Source: Gracilaria gracilis
Lineage: Eukaryota; Rhodophyta; Florideophyceae; Gracilariales; Gracilariaceae
Assembly: GCA_030374805.1 (NCBI GenBank)
Contig: JARGSG010000197.1
Span: 744,001-808,000 of the forward strand
Length of the DNA: 64,000 bases
Direction: 5' to 3'
The translations under genes were made by a program, and so were the position numbers. Under the pieces are notes generated by a model. That model was not told the origin of the DNA. It saw only the letters and a program-made list of their open reading frames with translations, and ran no database searches. Shown here in pieces: positions 39,867 through 49,227 of the stretch (within the stretch, counting starts at the first letter, position 1; the number at the start of each line of letters is the position of its first letter).

Positions 39867-40779
39867 AATCTAGAAACGGCCTTGGTGCGTCAAGAAGTAC
39901 TTGCGAAAAGGCTGAAATAACAAATGGTCGTAATTAGGCTTGCGTGCTGATAAAGAGGGAGAGACAGAAGGAGAACAGTTGGTCAATTCTGTGGAAACTC
40001 ATGTTTTAGAATTGTGAAAGACTGGTTCAGAGAGCTCCACTGAAACAAGGAAAAGAAATATAGCCCATGAAGTCGTTCACTTTCAAACTGAAGTACGTCC
40101 GCTTTCAATAGATGTTGGTTGGTTACTTGGTTAATTTGAGCCTGTCCGTCTAATTCTCGCTCTCACGTTGAATGTGGTACAAATATCAAAACAAACGTGG
40201 AGCGAGATGATGTCGTGATGGATTATCGTTAACAACATCTTAGACGAAAGAACTGCTATCGCCATCCGAACCACGGATTGATAGATTTGATTATGAAGTT
40301 GGTACAGAAGTTATTGTATCTCTGGAGGAAAAAGTTCTGCTGATCGTAGTACTCGTTTGTGAAGCAAATAGAATCTGTAGAACTAGGAGTAAGGAGAGTG
40401 TAACGTACTCAAATCCGTCTCGGTCCTATCTCTGCCATGTTCGACGCGTTCGCGAAGAGCAACTAGTACGCATTGATTCTAATACTGATGTATTCGATAC
40501 ATGGATTTGATGAAACGCGAGGCCGTTGATACCCGTGCTGAAAACTATTTAGAATAGCAAACATGCTTCACGCATGCTTGAACCAAGGAAAGCTTCACAT
40601 CGCACTTGAATTAATTGACCTTTACCACTGGTTCCCTTAATTCAATGTAGTCAACTTTGAGCTCTACAAAACATCCTGAGCAGATGAACAAGACACAGTC
40701 CGAGACAGACATATCGTACTCAGTACTGCTTTAGTACACTTACGAAATAACTGTTGAAAGGAATAGTTCACTGGAATCT
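39867..40779. other. Intergenic region, nothing recognised
   Basis: About 900 bp between convergent genes. No long open frame, repeat or RNA gene seen. Confidence 0.4.
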
Positions 40780-41667
40780 TCAAGGAAGAAGGCCCCGAGC
40801 CTTCTGAGCTTCCTTCATCTCCTCTACGGTTGGACTGACGTTGTAGGGTAGTTCCGGCGTCTGAGCCCCAGAAGGCTTCTTATACGGAGCACTCTTAGGA
40901 GTTTCACTAGACCAGAAGTTGATCTTCTCACCAGGGGTGATTTGGAAGTCCATAGCACCGACACTTTTAGTAAAGGGCTGACCAGGAATCTCGGTCTGCG
41001 GCTCCCCGTACGGCGTGAACATCATCGGATCTGTGATATCTTGGAGACGCGCGTAAGCAGCATCGAGAGCTCCCTCAAGACAGAGCAAATACTTTTCATC
41101 GAAACCGGCTCTAATACGCTGTTTATGCGCGACAGCGCCAAAGTCCATTTCCGTCAAAACCGAATTACGCTGTTCGAAAACGGAAGAACGGAATTTCTGG
41201 AACGCATCATCAGCGATTGCATCATCTTCACAATCAGCAAATGTTTCCGGAGCAAACTTGGGGTCCACGTAGTTGGGGTCCCAAGGGTAAAGAACACCCT
41301 CAGCTTCTGCGATACGAGGGTCTGGGGTAGCAGTTTCATCGCGAGGTGGTAATGCTGGGTCAACAGGTTGCGGGATACCTCCGGTTGGTACCACGACACG
41401 GCCCTTCTGGTCCCGACCGAGTTTGGCGTCTGCAAGGCTAGCGGGAATCCCCTTTGCAAAATCGGTTACTATGCGGAACTTGTCGACGTAGTATTGATTA
41501 ACATGGCCTTTGGTTTTATCCGTGCTGTAGCTATAGTCTCCGTAACCCATACGCAGGGTGTTAGAGGTGGAGGCATTGCCGGAAACAACTTGATTGCATA
41601 CAAATGAAGAACGGAGCGTCGACGACGTGCTTTTGACGCCGACGGGCAACGCAGTGATGAATGCCAT
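40780..41667 (-). CDS. Plastid-targeted protein, possibly phycobilisome/thylakoid linker-like
   Basis: Single-exon precursor of 295 aa. Residues 1-39 (MAFITALPVGVKSTSSTLRS...) are Ser/Thr-rich, lack acidic residues and carry Phe at position 3, as in red algal and glaucophyte plastid transit peptides. The mature part starts near MGYGDYSYSTDKTKGHVNQY and is hydrophilic with no membrane span, rich in Pro and acidic residues. It includes DPALPPRDETATPDPRI, VLYPWDPNYVDPKFAPE, a helical middle (FQKFRSSVFEQRNSVLTEMD) and a Pro-rich tail. Such a soluble, repeat-free, thylakoid-peripheral profile would suit a nuclear-encoded phycobilisome linker, but I do not find a clear PBS-linker or CpcD domain, so the role is a guess. 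Confidence 0.6.
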   Translation of the reverse strand: MAFITALPVGVKSTSSTLRSSFVCNQVVSGNASTSNTLRMGYGDYSYSTDKTKGHVNQYYVDKFRIVTDFAKGIPASLADAKLGRDQKGRVVVPTGGIPQPVDPALPPRDETATPDPRIAEAEGVLYPWDPNYVDPKFAPETFADCEDDAIADDAFQKFRSSVFEQRNSVLTEMDFGAVAHKQRIRAGFDEKYLLCLEGALDAAYARLQDITDPMMFTPYGEPQTEIPGQPFTKSVGAMDFQITPGEKINFWSSETPKSAPYKKPSGAQTPELPYNVSPTVEEMKEAQKARGLLP

Positions 41668-41827
41668 CCTGGGAACAGAGAACTCTAGACGGAGAACGTA
41701 CAGGGTGCCGTCGAGCGATTGCCGCAGAGAAAGCGTGGTTCGTTCCTGCAGGGGGGGTTGAGGTGGAGTACTGGAGAAGCGAGATGATCAATCTGATGTG
41801 TGGTGATGCGCTGATACTCTGTCCTAG

Positions 41828-41842
41828 GGTATATAAAATTTT
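41828..41842 (-). promoter_or_regulatory. TATA-like element upstream of the plastid protein gene
   Basis: Minus strand AAAATTTTATATACCC about 165 bp upstream of the start at 41667. Position is plausible for a core promoter if the leader is about 130 nt. Confidence 0.4.
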
Positions 41843-41867
41843 CGAAAAAAGTAACTTTCCCAGGTGA

Positions 41868-42301
41868 TGGTCAAGCGAGCCTGGACGTCACCGCTGTGGT
41901 ATCTACGAAGATATCTACAGGCTGCACGCCTGCCACGCTCCGTTAACACCTCGTGTTGCAAGCACGTTATGACGATTCCTGGTTCACCATCATCACATAG
42001 GAAACCACATGGGCGAGAAAGTAGTTTGGTAGTTCCAGTTTACTGAAAGCTTTTCGTTTTCAAAGTATTCTAATGAAGTATCACATATAGGAATCCACGA
42101 AGCTGGACTTTGAACCATGAGAGGTGTTCTCTATGTCGCTTAATCTGTCTGTCCAGGGCGTTCTATACATCTACAACTGAGTTATTCTCTCCAGCATTAT
42201 AATTCGCTACGCAATTATCCGTTCCACACGGGAAATGGTGTTATAAGTCAGTCTTTTGTTGTTATGGGCGCAGTTAAGCGCAATTGGAATCTATCTGTCT
42301 T
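41868..42301. other. Intergenic region, nothing recognised
   Basis: Lies between the promoter side of the plastid protein gene and the 3' end of the secreted protein gene. No coding sequence, repeat or RNA seen. Confidence 0.35.
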
Positions 42302-43576
42302 CTAAATGGAAATCAACGTGGGGGTTCCCGAGTACTTGAGAGGCGTTGATTCCGGGAGAAGACCATGATCAGTACAATCGAAATAGTTGCAGAATGCGCA
42401 GCAGTTTTCTTGGCTGATCGCAAAGGAGAATGGATCGACTAATGACAGTTCAGCGAACTCACATTTCTCGGAACAGCACCTCTCGTCCAAACTCACGATA
42501 GGCACGGCTCTCGATACCAAAATGTATCCATCTGGACACTCTTGGCGTATATTGTTCGGATTTGGAGTATCGGTGTCGACAATGTCCTCTTGCAGAATAT
42601 TAGTCACAGACTCCCGTCTGACTGTCGTACCGTCCGTGATTAGTATGCTCTTACCGTCGCCGCCTGAGCTAAGAGATGAAAAGGTGGCCACCAAGTAAGA
42701 GTAATACAGAGAAGGAATGACAGAAATCTTCCGAATATCACTCACCTGCGGCTTGAAAACCGCGTTTGTCTCGTCTAGTAGCTCCCGTGTGGTCCTCATG
42801 TATTGCTCCATTTTGCTCACTGGATAGTCCAGATGAGATCCACTCACCCGATAACACCGTACGCCATTAAAAACAAAAGACGTATGATCTGCAAGCATCA
42901 TCATCGCGGCTGTTTCATTTCCTTGAGCCTTGCGAACCTCAAGAACGAGGCCAACGACGTAGGCGGTTGCCGCCCAAGAAGGGAATGTAAGGTTGTTAAG
43001 ATTGACGGTAGCTTGATGAGCATCACACGCAGCTTTCTGAGCTTCGAAAGTATCTTGAAGAACCTCTTCGTCTGAGGGAAACCGAGATTTTTGCCAATAT
43101 CGAGACTGGATGCTCACCACAGACTTCGAATTCAAAAGCAGATGATCAAGACCTTTGTTGAGCTCTTCTGTTTGCGAAACAGATAAGCCATGCAGAGTCA
43201 GGTTTGCTCGAAACAAGGGGAATAGCTTCAGACTAGGCTGCAAAAGCCCGAAGCTATCCGTTGGTTCCTCTGTAACGGAGTCTATGTCCAGCAAACCTCT
43301 CAGGTACGCAACTTCCATTGTCTCCGTAAAGAACAGAGACAAGCAATTTGAGTCAATTGTCGAAGAAGAGCAATTGCATGATAGCGTTACATCCATTATG
43401 GCCTTGTCATATAAACTCTTGACAACTTCGGACGGTACTCCCATGCGTACAAGATCTACATTAGCGCGGAAGGATCTCGTTAAGAATGTACCAAGATCAA
43501 TCGTAGAAGTGCAGAACGTTTGAGCAAAGGCATGATTGAAGAGGAGTACCAGGGACAGCCATTTAACGTGCGCCAT
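42302..43576 (-). CDS. Secreted Cys-rich protein A, paralogue of 46264-47589
   Basis: 424-aa single-exon protein of unknown function starting at the ATG at 43574-43576. A signal peptide is clear (MAHVKWLSLVLLFNHAFAQ). The mature chain is alpha-helical looking, has N-glycosylation sites (NCS, NLT, NET) and a conserved cysteine pattern. Landmarks shared with the paralogue are ANVDLVRMGVPSEVVKSLYD, CNCSSSTIDSNC, RFPSDEEVLQD, AATAYVVGLVLEVRKAQGN, HTSFVFNGVRC and a C-terminal module DERCCSEKCEFAELSLVDPF ... ENCCAFCNYFDC ... LLPESTPL. The C-terminal CC-KCE-CC-C-C knot would be held by disulfides, fitting an apoplast or cell-wall protein. No enzyme motif is seen. Confidence 0.75.
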   Translation of the reverse strand: MAHVKWLSLVLLFNHAFAQTFCTSTIDLGTFLTRSFRANVDLVRMGVPSEVVKSLYDKAIMDVTLSCNCSSSTIDSNCLSLFFTETMEVAYLRGLLDIDSVTEEPTDSFGLLQPSLKLFPLFRANLTLHGLSVSQTEELNKGLDHLLLNSKSVVSIQSRYWQKSRFPSDEEVLQDTFEAQKAACDAHQATVNLNNLTFPSWAATAYVVGLVLEVRKAQGNETAAMMMLADHTSFVFNGVRCYRVSGSHLDYPVSKMEQYMRTTRELLDETNAVFKPQVSDIRKISVIPSLYYSYLVATFSSLSSGGDGKSILITDGTTVRRESVTNILQEDIVDTDTPNPNNIRQECPDGYILVSRAVPIVSLDERCCSEKCEFAELSLVDPFSFAISQENCCAFCNYFDCTDHGLLPESTPLKYSGTPTLISI

Positions 43577-43771
43577 TCTCGCCAAGTATAGAAGGAAAAC
43601 AACAAAGCCAAATCGCACGGATGGAAGAGTTTTGTAACTTTGCGCACGCTATGCTTGGAGGCAGTTTTGCAGTGATCAACAGCAGTGATTTTCTTTGGTA
43701 GTAGATACTCGGGGGTTCTCGTTGACTTATGTAGCCCCCAGGTGATGGGGAGTCTTGCGTCTCCATGGACT

Positions 43772-43783
43772 TTAAATACAGGA
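43772..43783 (-). promoter_or_regulatory. TATA-like element of secreted protein A
   Basis: Minus strand TGTATTTAAAGTCCATGGAG, about 200 bp upstream of the ATG at 43576. The right half (TTAAAGTCCA) matches the element of the paralogue (TAAAAGTCCA), suggesting conserved core promoters. Confidence 0.4.
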
Positions 43784-44321
43784 TACGAACTGGGCACCAC
43801 GGGTGACAAGACTTCCAGAAATGTTTCATTGAGTGTGCAATTCATCCACACGAATGTTTGCAAGTGACTCAATGCTATATAGTAGAACTAAACGTGTTTG
43901 ACGGAAGCGAAGGGTTAACCGATTCCGTGTGATGTGTGATGCAAAATCAATTCAGTGTAATATAGAATGAGAAATATATGTACTGTCCATCTGAATTGTA
44001 AAGCAGATATGGTACAGATGTGCAGCCACCAGCCAGAGGTTATTCGGAGTTCGGGTGTTGATGCACACAAGTTTTAGAATCTCGTTCAACAGCTTGAACA
44101 CAGGTGTTTTACCCGGTGGAAACCTTTTTCCCGAATCGAGGTCTATGCACACTTCCTTGAGGTGTCAGCAAATTCTCACGGGATGTACATGCGGAGAGAA
44201 GACGATCCTCTGAACAACGTACGCAAACATTTCTGTGGGCTTGTCAGCCAATGTAACTGGACTTTTACGAAAACGTTTGTCAAAGGAATGCATTGCCAGT
44301 GAAACAAACCACGCACGCAAT
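43784..44321. other. Intergenic region, nothing recognised
   Basis: Upstream region of secreted protein A and 3' flank of the dehydrogenase. No coding sequence or repeat seen. Confidence 0.35.
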
Positions 44322-45422
44322 CTACGCTTGCGCCGATTGCGCAGACGCATCCGTAATGTCTACCTCTGCCAGACGCACTGGACGTCCCTCTTTGACAGAT
44401 TTGTTAGCGGCCATCGCAGCTACAATGGGTGCCCGACCATCCGCACCTGTGACCGGAGGTGGTGTACCTTCACGAATCATCTTCACGAATGCTTCCATGA
44501 CACCTGAATAGGCAAGGGCGTATCTGTCCATGAAAAATGAATAGGGGAGCGGGGAAGAAACAGAGCTCTCATTGCTAATGTTCACGGTGTGGGGAGTTCT
44601 GTTGTTGCTAGAGAGCATTCCGCTGCTGCCGAACACTTCAATGCGTTGATCATAACCGTAAGCACAACGACGTGAGTTGCCAATTGTACCAATGGCTCCG
44701 TTAGACATCTTGAGCATTACAAGGACGGTATCCAAGTCGTCTGCCTGTTGCGCAGCCTCTTCAAATGCCTTTCCCGCAACGAATACTTCTTCGATTTCAG
44801 CCCCAGTGCAGAATCTGGCCTGGTCGAAATCGTGGCTCATCATGTCAAGGAAGATACCTCCAGAATTAGCAAGGTATTCAGCTGGTGGGGGTGCAGGGTC
44901 GCGAGAGTTGATCTGGAACATTCGCACCTCGCCAATGACTCCATCAGTCACTTGCTTGCTCACTTCCTTAAAGTTTGCGTCAAAACGACGCTGGAAGCCA
45001 ATAAGCAAACGTGCTTTCGTCTTTTCAACGACATCAAGGCACTTGTCGATAGTGGCAAGGTCATTGGAGATAGGCTTCTCGCACATGATTGCTTTCCCGG
45101 CTTCTGCGCTCTTCACGATTTGCTCCGCATGGAAAGGAGTGGGAGATCCAATGACGATACCGTCAATTGTCTCGTCAGAAAGCATGTCCTCCCAATTCGG
45201 AGTATACTTCGTGTTGAAGGTCTCCGCTGCGGCCAAACCAAACTTTTCGAATGGGTCAGCGATGGTGGCAACCTCTGCACCGTGCATTGCGGTAATCGCC
45301 TTAGCATGCACTTGACCGATTCGGCCAGCACCTATGATTCCGACGCGGACAGGGGCGGCTGATGTAGACAAAGCGCGGCGCAGAGAAGCTCCGGCTATAG
45401 CAGCACGGGAAAGCAGAGACAT
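44322..45422 (-). CDS. Gfo/Idh/MocA oxidoreductase, myo-inositol 2-dehydrogenase-like, organelle targeted
   Basis: 366-aa single-exon protein. NAD(P)-dependent oxidation of a cyclic polyol or sugar, with inositol as the best guess. A basic, acid-free leader (MSLLSRAAIAGASLRRALST) fits a mitochondrial presequence. The Rossmann domain follows with VGIIGAGRIGQVHAKAI, IVIGSPTPFHAEQIVKSAEA and the catalytic-lysine motif MCEKPIS. The C-terminal sheet domain has LIGFQRRFDANFKEVSKQV, GEVRMFQINSRDPAPPPAEY and GGIFLDMMSHDFDQARF, whose Asp and His complete the IolG active site. The overall match is to bacterial IolG-type enzymes. It lies between two copies of the secreted Cys-rich gene family and is head-to-head with the right one. 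Confidence 0.88.
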   Translation of the reverse strand: MSLLSRAAIAGASLRRALSTSAAPVRVGIIGAGRIGQVHAKAITAMHGAEVATIADPFEKFGLAAAETFNTKYTPNWEDMLSDETIDGIVIGSPTPFHAEQIVKSAEAGKAIMCEKPISNDLATIDKCLDVVEKTKARLLIGFQRRFDANFKEVSKQVTDGVIGEVRMFQINSRDPAPPPAEYLANSGGIFLDMMSHDFDQARFCTGAEIEEVFVAGKAFEEAAQQADDLDTVLVMLKMSNGAIGTIGNSRRCAYGYDQRIEVFGSSGMLSSNNRTPHTVNISNESSVSSPLPYSFFMDRYALAYSGVMEAFVKMIREGTPPPVTGADGRAPIVAAMAANKSVKEGRPVRLAEVDITDASAQSAQA

Positions 45423-46263
45423 GGCGGTTTACCTGATCCAACCGAATAGAATCAGTATCGATCTTTCAGATATGCTCAAGGTGCACTACGGGAGTAGACC
45501 ACGACGGCTAGCGTTCGCACAGACCACCACGGACAAGAAGTTATAAGAACTGGAAACAGTATGGCGCGATCGGGACGCTATGTGAGCCGTGATGTTGGCC
45601 CGATCCGCTCCAAACAGTCCAAAGCGCGAATGGGTCCAGTGTCGTTCTAGCGCTTGCTTTCCGTGGCTTGTTGTCGAGAGCAGTCAATGTACGGCGGAGA
45701 GGCGTCGTGTTAGAAGAACCCTATTGGCTCAAGTTACAGAACTGATATCCTTCAACCAATGAAACCCAATACACGTAATGAAATACGGAACCCTAGAGGT
45801 TGATTACATGTGCCGTGGATAACATAAAATTTTGCAAGTGCTATGGGTTGGTTGTTCACCTTCTTCTTCCTGTTCTTAATCATCACTACAAGGGTACACT
45901 ACATTTCATTCATGTGGTAGGCGGGTCCACCATCTGAATGTTAAGCCCTAGTATCGAATTTCTGAAGTGCGAAGAAATGAATTCGCCAATGAAGTGTAAC
46001 TTTCTCCATTCATGACTCGTGCCTGATTAGGAGCGCAATTCTAACGCATTCAAGGCAGACGCTTACTTTGACCTAGCAGCCATTCCATCGACAAGTACAA
46101 GAACCATACCCACCATATAAAAGTCCAGAGCTCTCACCTGAAGCGAACGATGCTCGTGTTGCACTGAAACGACAAGGACCGACTTTCACTAACGCAAACT
46201 ACGTCACTCTAAGCCGCGGTCGTTTCTCGGTTCTTTTTTCCCAGAAAGGCGAACAAGCTACTA
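45423..46263. promoter_or_regulatory. Shared promoter region, dehydrogenase and secreted protein B
   Basis: 841-bp gap between divergent starts. A good TATA box, CCATATAAAAGTCC, lies at 46114-46127, about 140 bp before the ATG of secreted protein B. None is seen for the dehydrogenase. Confidence 0.5.
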
Positions 46264-47589
46264 ATGGACATGAGGAGAGGAATGCTTTTTGCTGTCCATT
46301 GTGTTCTCTTTCTTTCCAGATTGGCAAATGCACAGCCTCTTTGCAACACTCAACTTCAACTATCGCTATTCTTAGATGAATCTTATTCGGCAAACGCAAA
46401 CCTTATTCGGTTCGGAGTTCCTTCCGAAGCGGTCGGCGTTTTCTATAATGATGCTTTGAGGTATCTCGCCCAGCACTGCAAATGTGGTTCTACTCTGCTT
46501 GATGAAACCTGTGTGGATACTAAGTTCAATTCCGACAAAGAGGTGTCTTCCTTGCGGGCAGTGGTGGACAGTGATGAAGGCATTGCAAATGCTTCAAAGC
46601 TCTTTCGACTGTATGACTCGCAGAAGACTCTCTATGATTTGACTAAAACCCAAGAGGAAAGCTTTAAACTCGGATTAGAGCTGGTGAACTTGAATACCCA
46701 TGATTTGGACATCATACTTTCCTTGGGATGGCAGGGTGTGCAATTCCCTTCAGATGATTCTTTCTTCCAAGATGACAGCTTAGCCCAAAAAACTGCGTGC
46801 AGTTCTTATAGCCCAGTTACTCTCCGGGATGAATTTAAATATCCTGCCTCCGCTGCCACTGCATACGTTCTTAGTCTCGTGCAGAATGTGAGAAGAGCTG
46901 GGGGCAATTTGACAATCGCATATGAACTCTTGGCCAACCACACATCCTTAGTATTCAATGGAGTTCGTTGTCAGAAGTTAAGTGGTGATAAGTTGAAGAT
47001 CCCTATTGAATACATGAGAGATTACAAGAACCAAGCTCAGAAGCTGTTGGACGAGTCCAAAGGCGAGACTTCATCCGTGGACTTGAACGATGTTCGTGGG
47101 GTTTCTTCGGACGCAAAACTCTATCTTCATCCGCTGGTCCAAAAGTTTTCGTCTTTAATATCATACGGAGATAGCGAAACAGTTCTCTACACGCGCTCTG
47201 GACTGCTAGGAGGTGAATTGGTTGAGCGAATTTCAGTGGACACAGTGCTTCAAAATGACCTTAGTCTAATTGCGAGCAGTTCTCTATTGGGTTCCATAGT
47301 TTCAGGGATCTCTGCAACGACTCAGAACGCTCACCGCGGAACATGCTCTGCAGGATGGATCTTCGTTTCCAGAGCAGTTTCACTGATGAGCGCAGACGAG
47401 GAATGCTGTTCAGACAAATGTGAGCTATTGGGGCTTTCCTTAAGCGACCCTTTCCTTTGGAGCATAGAGCAGGAAGATTGTTGTGCGAACTGCAATCTCT
47501 TTGTCTGCCAGCATCAGACTCTGCTCCCAGAATCTATTCCCCTGAATCTAGCTCCACCGACATCCTACCCGACTAGTGTTGACTTGTGA
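46264..47589 (+). CDS. Secreted Cys-rich protein B, paralogue of 42302-43576
   Basis: 441-aa single-exon protein of unknown function. Signal peptide MRRGMLFAVHCVLFLSRLAN followed by AQ-P, like the paralogue. Shared landmarks are ANANLIRFGVPSEAVGVFYN, CKCGSTLLDETC, QFPSDDSFFQD, AATAYVLSLVQNVRRAGGN, HTSLVFNGVRC, DEECCSDKCELLGLSLSDPF, EDCCANCNLFVC and LLPESIPL. Cysteine spacing at the C-terminus is nearly identical, so the fold and disulfides are conserved although the overall sequence has diverged well beyond a recent duplication. N-glycosylation sites are present (NLT, NHT). The two genes point away from each other with a dehydrogenase between them. Confidence 0.75.
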   Translation: MDMRRGMLFAVHCVLFLSRLANAQPLCNTQLQLSLFLDESYSANANLIRFGVPSEAVGVFYNDALRYLAQHCKCGSTLLDETCVDTKFNSDKEVSSLRAVVDSDEGIANASKLFRLYDSQKTLYDLTKTQEESFKLGLELVNLNTHDLDIILSLGWQGVQFPSDDSFFQDDSLAQKTACSSYSPVTLRDEFKYPASAATAYVLSLVQNVRRAGGNLTIAYELLANHTSLVFNGVRCQKLSGDKLKIPIEYMRDYKNQAQKLLDESKGETSSVDLNDVRGVSSDAKLYLHPLVQKFSSLISYGDSETVLYTRSGLLGGELVERISVDTVLQNDLSLIASSSLLGSIVSGISATTQNAHRGTCSAGWIFVSRAVSLMSADEECCSDKCELLGLSLSDPFLWSIEQEDCCANCNLFVCQHQTLLPESIPLNLAPPTSYPTSVDL

Positions 47590-48094
47590 CCGCACTATAG
47601 AATGCTAACTTGTGATTACTACATTGATTACCTAGCTAAGTCTCTTACTATTGAATAATCCTAACATATGTGTTGCGGAGTACATAACATACTAAATGAT
47701 ATTCACTTTCAGCCCTTACCACGTCGCACCAAACAACAGTTCCAAACTTGTCGAATAAGCGCCCGTATTGTCGATACAGGTCGACCTCCATCATGGAGAA
47801 TGGCTCGTTCGTGCATGAATGCGGTGGACGGGTGTGGCAAAAATCCGATTTTTTTGCCAGTGGGTGTTCCGCCGTTTGCTAAAATTACCAACCGTTGGTA
47901 CCACGGTAACCACTGCTGGCGCACACGAGGCGCAACGAAGCCTCTTATGACGTTGCCCCACCCAGCGCTCAAACCGCAATGTCATTTAGTACAAACCTTA
48001 TAAAAGCAGCGTGCATCGACAGGGGTGAAACTTGTCGGACACCGCAAGGACAACTTCCCCGAAGACGAAGTAAAGTAACATACAGCTTGCCATC
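47590..48094. promoter_or_regulatory. Promoter region of the NFACT-R/CCDC25-like gene
   Basis: Contains TTATAAAAGC at 47998-48007, about 90 bp before the ATG at 48095, and one copy of the CCGTTG motif family (ACCAACCGTTGGTACCACGG at 47887-47906). No coding sequence supported. Confidence 0.5.
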
Positions 48095-48493
48095 ATGAAG
48101 AGCGTAACTACTTCGGAGGACAACCTTCTCGTCCGTATTGGTGACAACGCCAATGAAAACGACACGTTATGGCGAGGCGCCAAGCAGAACGACCTTTGGT
48201 TTCACCTGGACGGCATGTCATCTCCTCACGCCGTTCTTTCCGTTCCAGGAAAAAAGAAGACAAAAGCTCAGCTCAGCGAAGCTATACACGAGTGCGCGCA
48301 ACTGGTTAAATATTTCTCAAAGGCACGAGAAATGGCGCAAGTCACGGTGATGTACATTGAGGCTAAATGGGTGTCCGCAGACCCGTCTGGAAAGGCAGGT
48401 TCCGTAATTTTGAAGAAGGAGCCTACGAGAATGAAGGTAGTATTTGATGAGAGATGTATTGCGTTCTATTTGGCGCAGATGAAAAAGAAGTAA
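48095..48493 (+). CDS. NFACT-R domain protein, CCDC25-like (short)
   Basis: 132-aa protein that is essentially one NFACT-R (DUF814) domain. The landmarks are LLVRIGDNANENDTLWRGAK, NDLWFHLDGMSSPHAVLSV, AIHECAQLVKYFSKAREM, VTVMYIEAKWVS and AGSVILKKEPTRMKV. NFACT-R modules occur at the C-terminus of Rqc2/NEMF and as the core of CCDC25. They are thought to bind RNA or nucleic acid. CCDC25 is about 208 aa with a C-terminal coiled coil, which is absent here. It is followed 700 bp downstream by a second, divergent protein with the same domain. Confidence 0.8.
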   Translation: MKSVTTSEDNLLVRIGDNANENDTLWRGAKQNDLWFHLDGMSSPHAVLSVPGKKKTKAQLSEAIHECAQLVKYFSKAREMAQVTVMYIEAKWVSADPSGKAGSVILKKEPTRMKVVFDERCIAFYLAQMKKK

Positions 48494-49227
48494 CACCAGT
48501 GCTCACGGGCTGTTGGAATGCAACCTGAGTAGTTCTTTTTTGATTCACCAGCTAGCGCATGACGGCTTCTGGGTTTCGGTTGGTATCGAGTTGCCGCAAA
48601 ATCGTGCTGCTTTCGAGCGTCGTTGTCAGGGTTAATCCCTTTAACTACTCCTAAACTAAATTGCGGTTTAACTTCATTGCTATTACATAACTTTGATGCT
48701 TCCCGAGTCCTCGAGCGGTAGCATTACATTTGACGAGGTCATCGGAATCGGGGGAATCAGTATACAGGGTAAAGGGTTGCTAAGGGGGGTACAAGATTCG
48801 AGTGCACCAAATGCAATCCGCCGGCACACGAGTCGCGACGTGAACCGCGGACGCACTCGCATAGATACAAGCGTTTTTCAGCGTTCAAAATGCAGCCCAC
48901 GGCTCACTGAAAAAGCATTCAGAACCCATTTCGGCCCGTTTTTCTGCAGCACCGTCTTGCACCAGCATCAAAAATCGCGCTGTTTCCCTGAAAACGGATC
49001 CCTCCACCCGACGCGAAGCCGTACGTAAGTTCTCTCCTTCCCTGAGCAGCCCATTCGAACAATCATTCCACGCATGACTTTAGGCAGCTTTCACGGCCTT
49101 CGACTTCACGGACCGTGTGCCGAGTTAGAAGAAGGGCCAGCTTCAACATCTGGTTGAACACAGACTGTGCAGACCAGACCCAAAGTTGATCTGCTTGGCT
49201 GAGCTATCAGAACTGAGTGCTGGCGAG
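48494..49227. other. Intergenic region between the two NFACT-R genes
   Basis: No coding sequence supported. A GTACGTAAGT at 49020-49029 followed about 50 bp later by TTTAGGCAG could be an intron in the leader of the downstream gene, which would place an exon in this region. Confidence 0.3.

Noticed and set aside
48693..49028. 111-aa frame before the second NFACT-R gene
   Set aside because: Serine/arginine-rich random-looking composition. At most an untranslated leader region.
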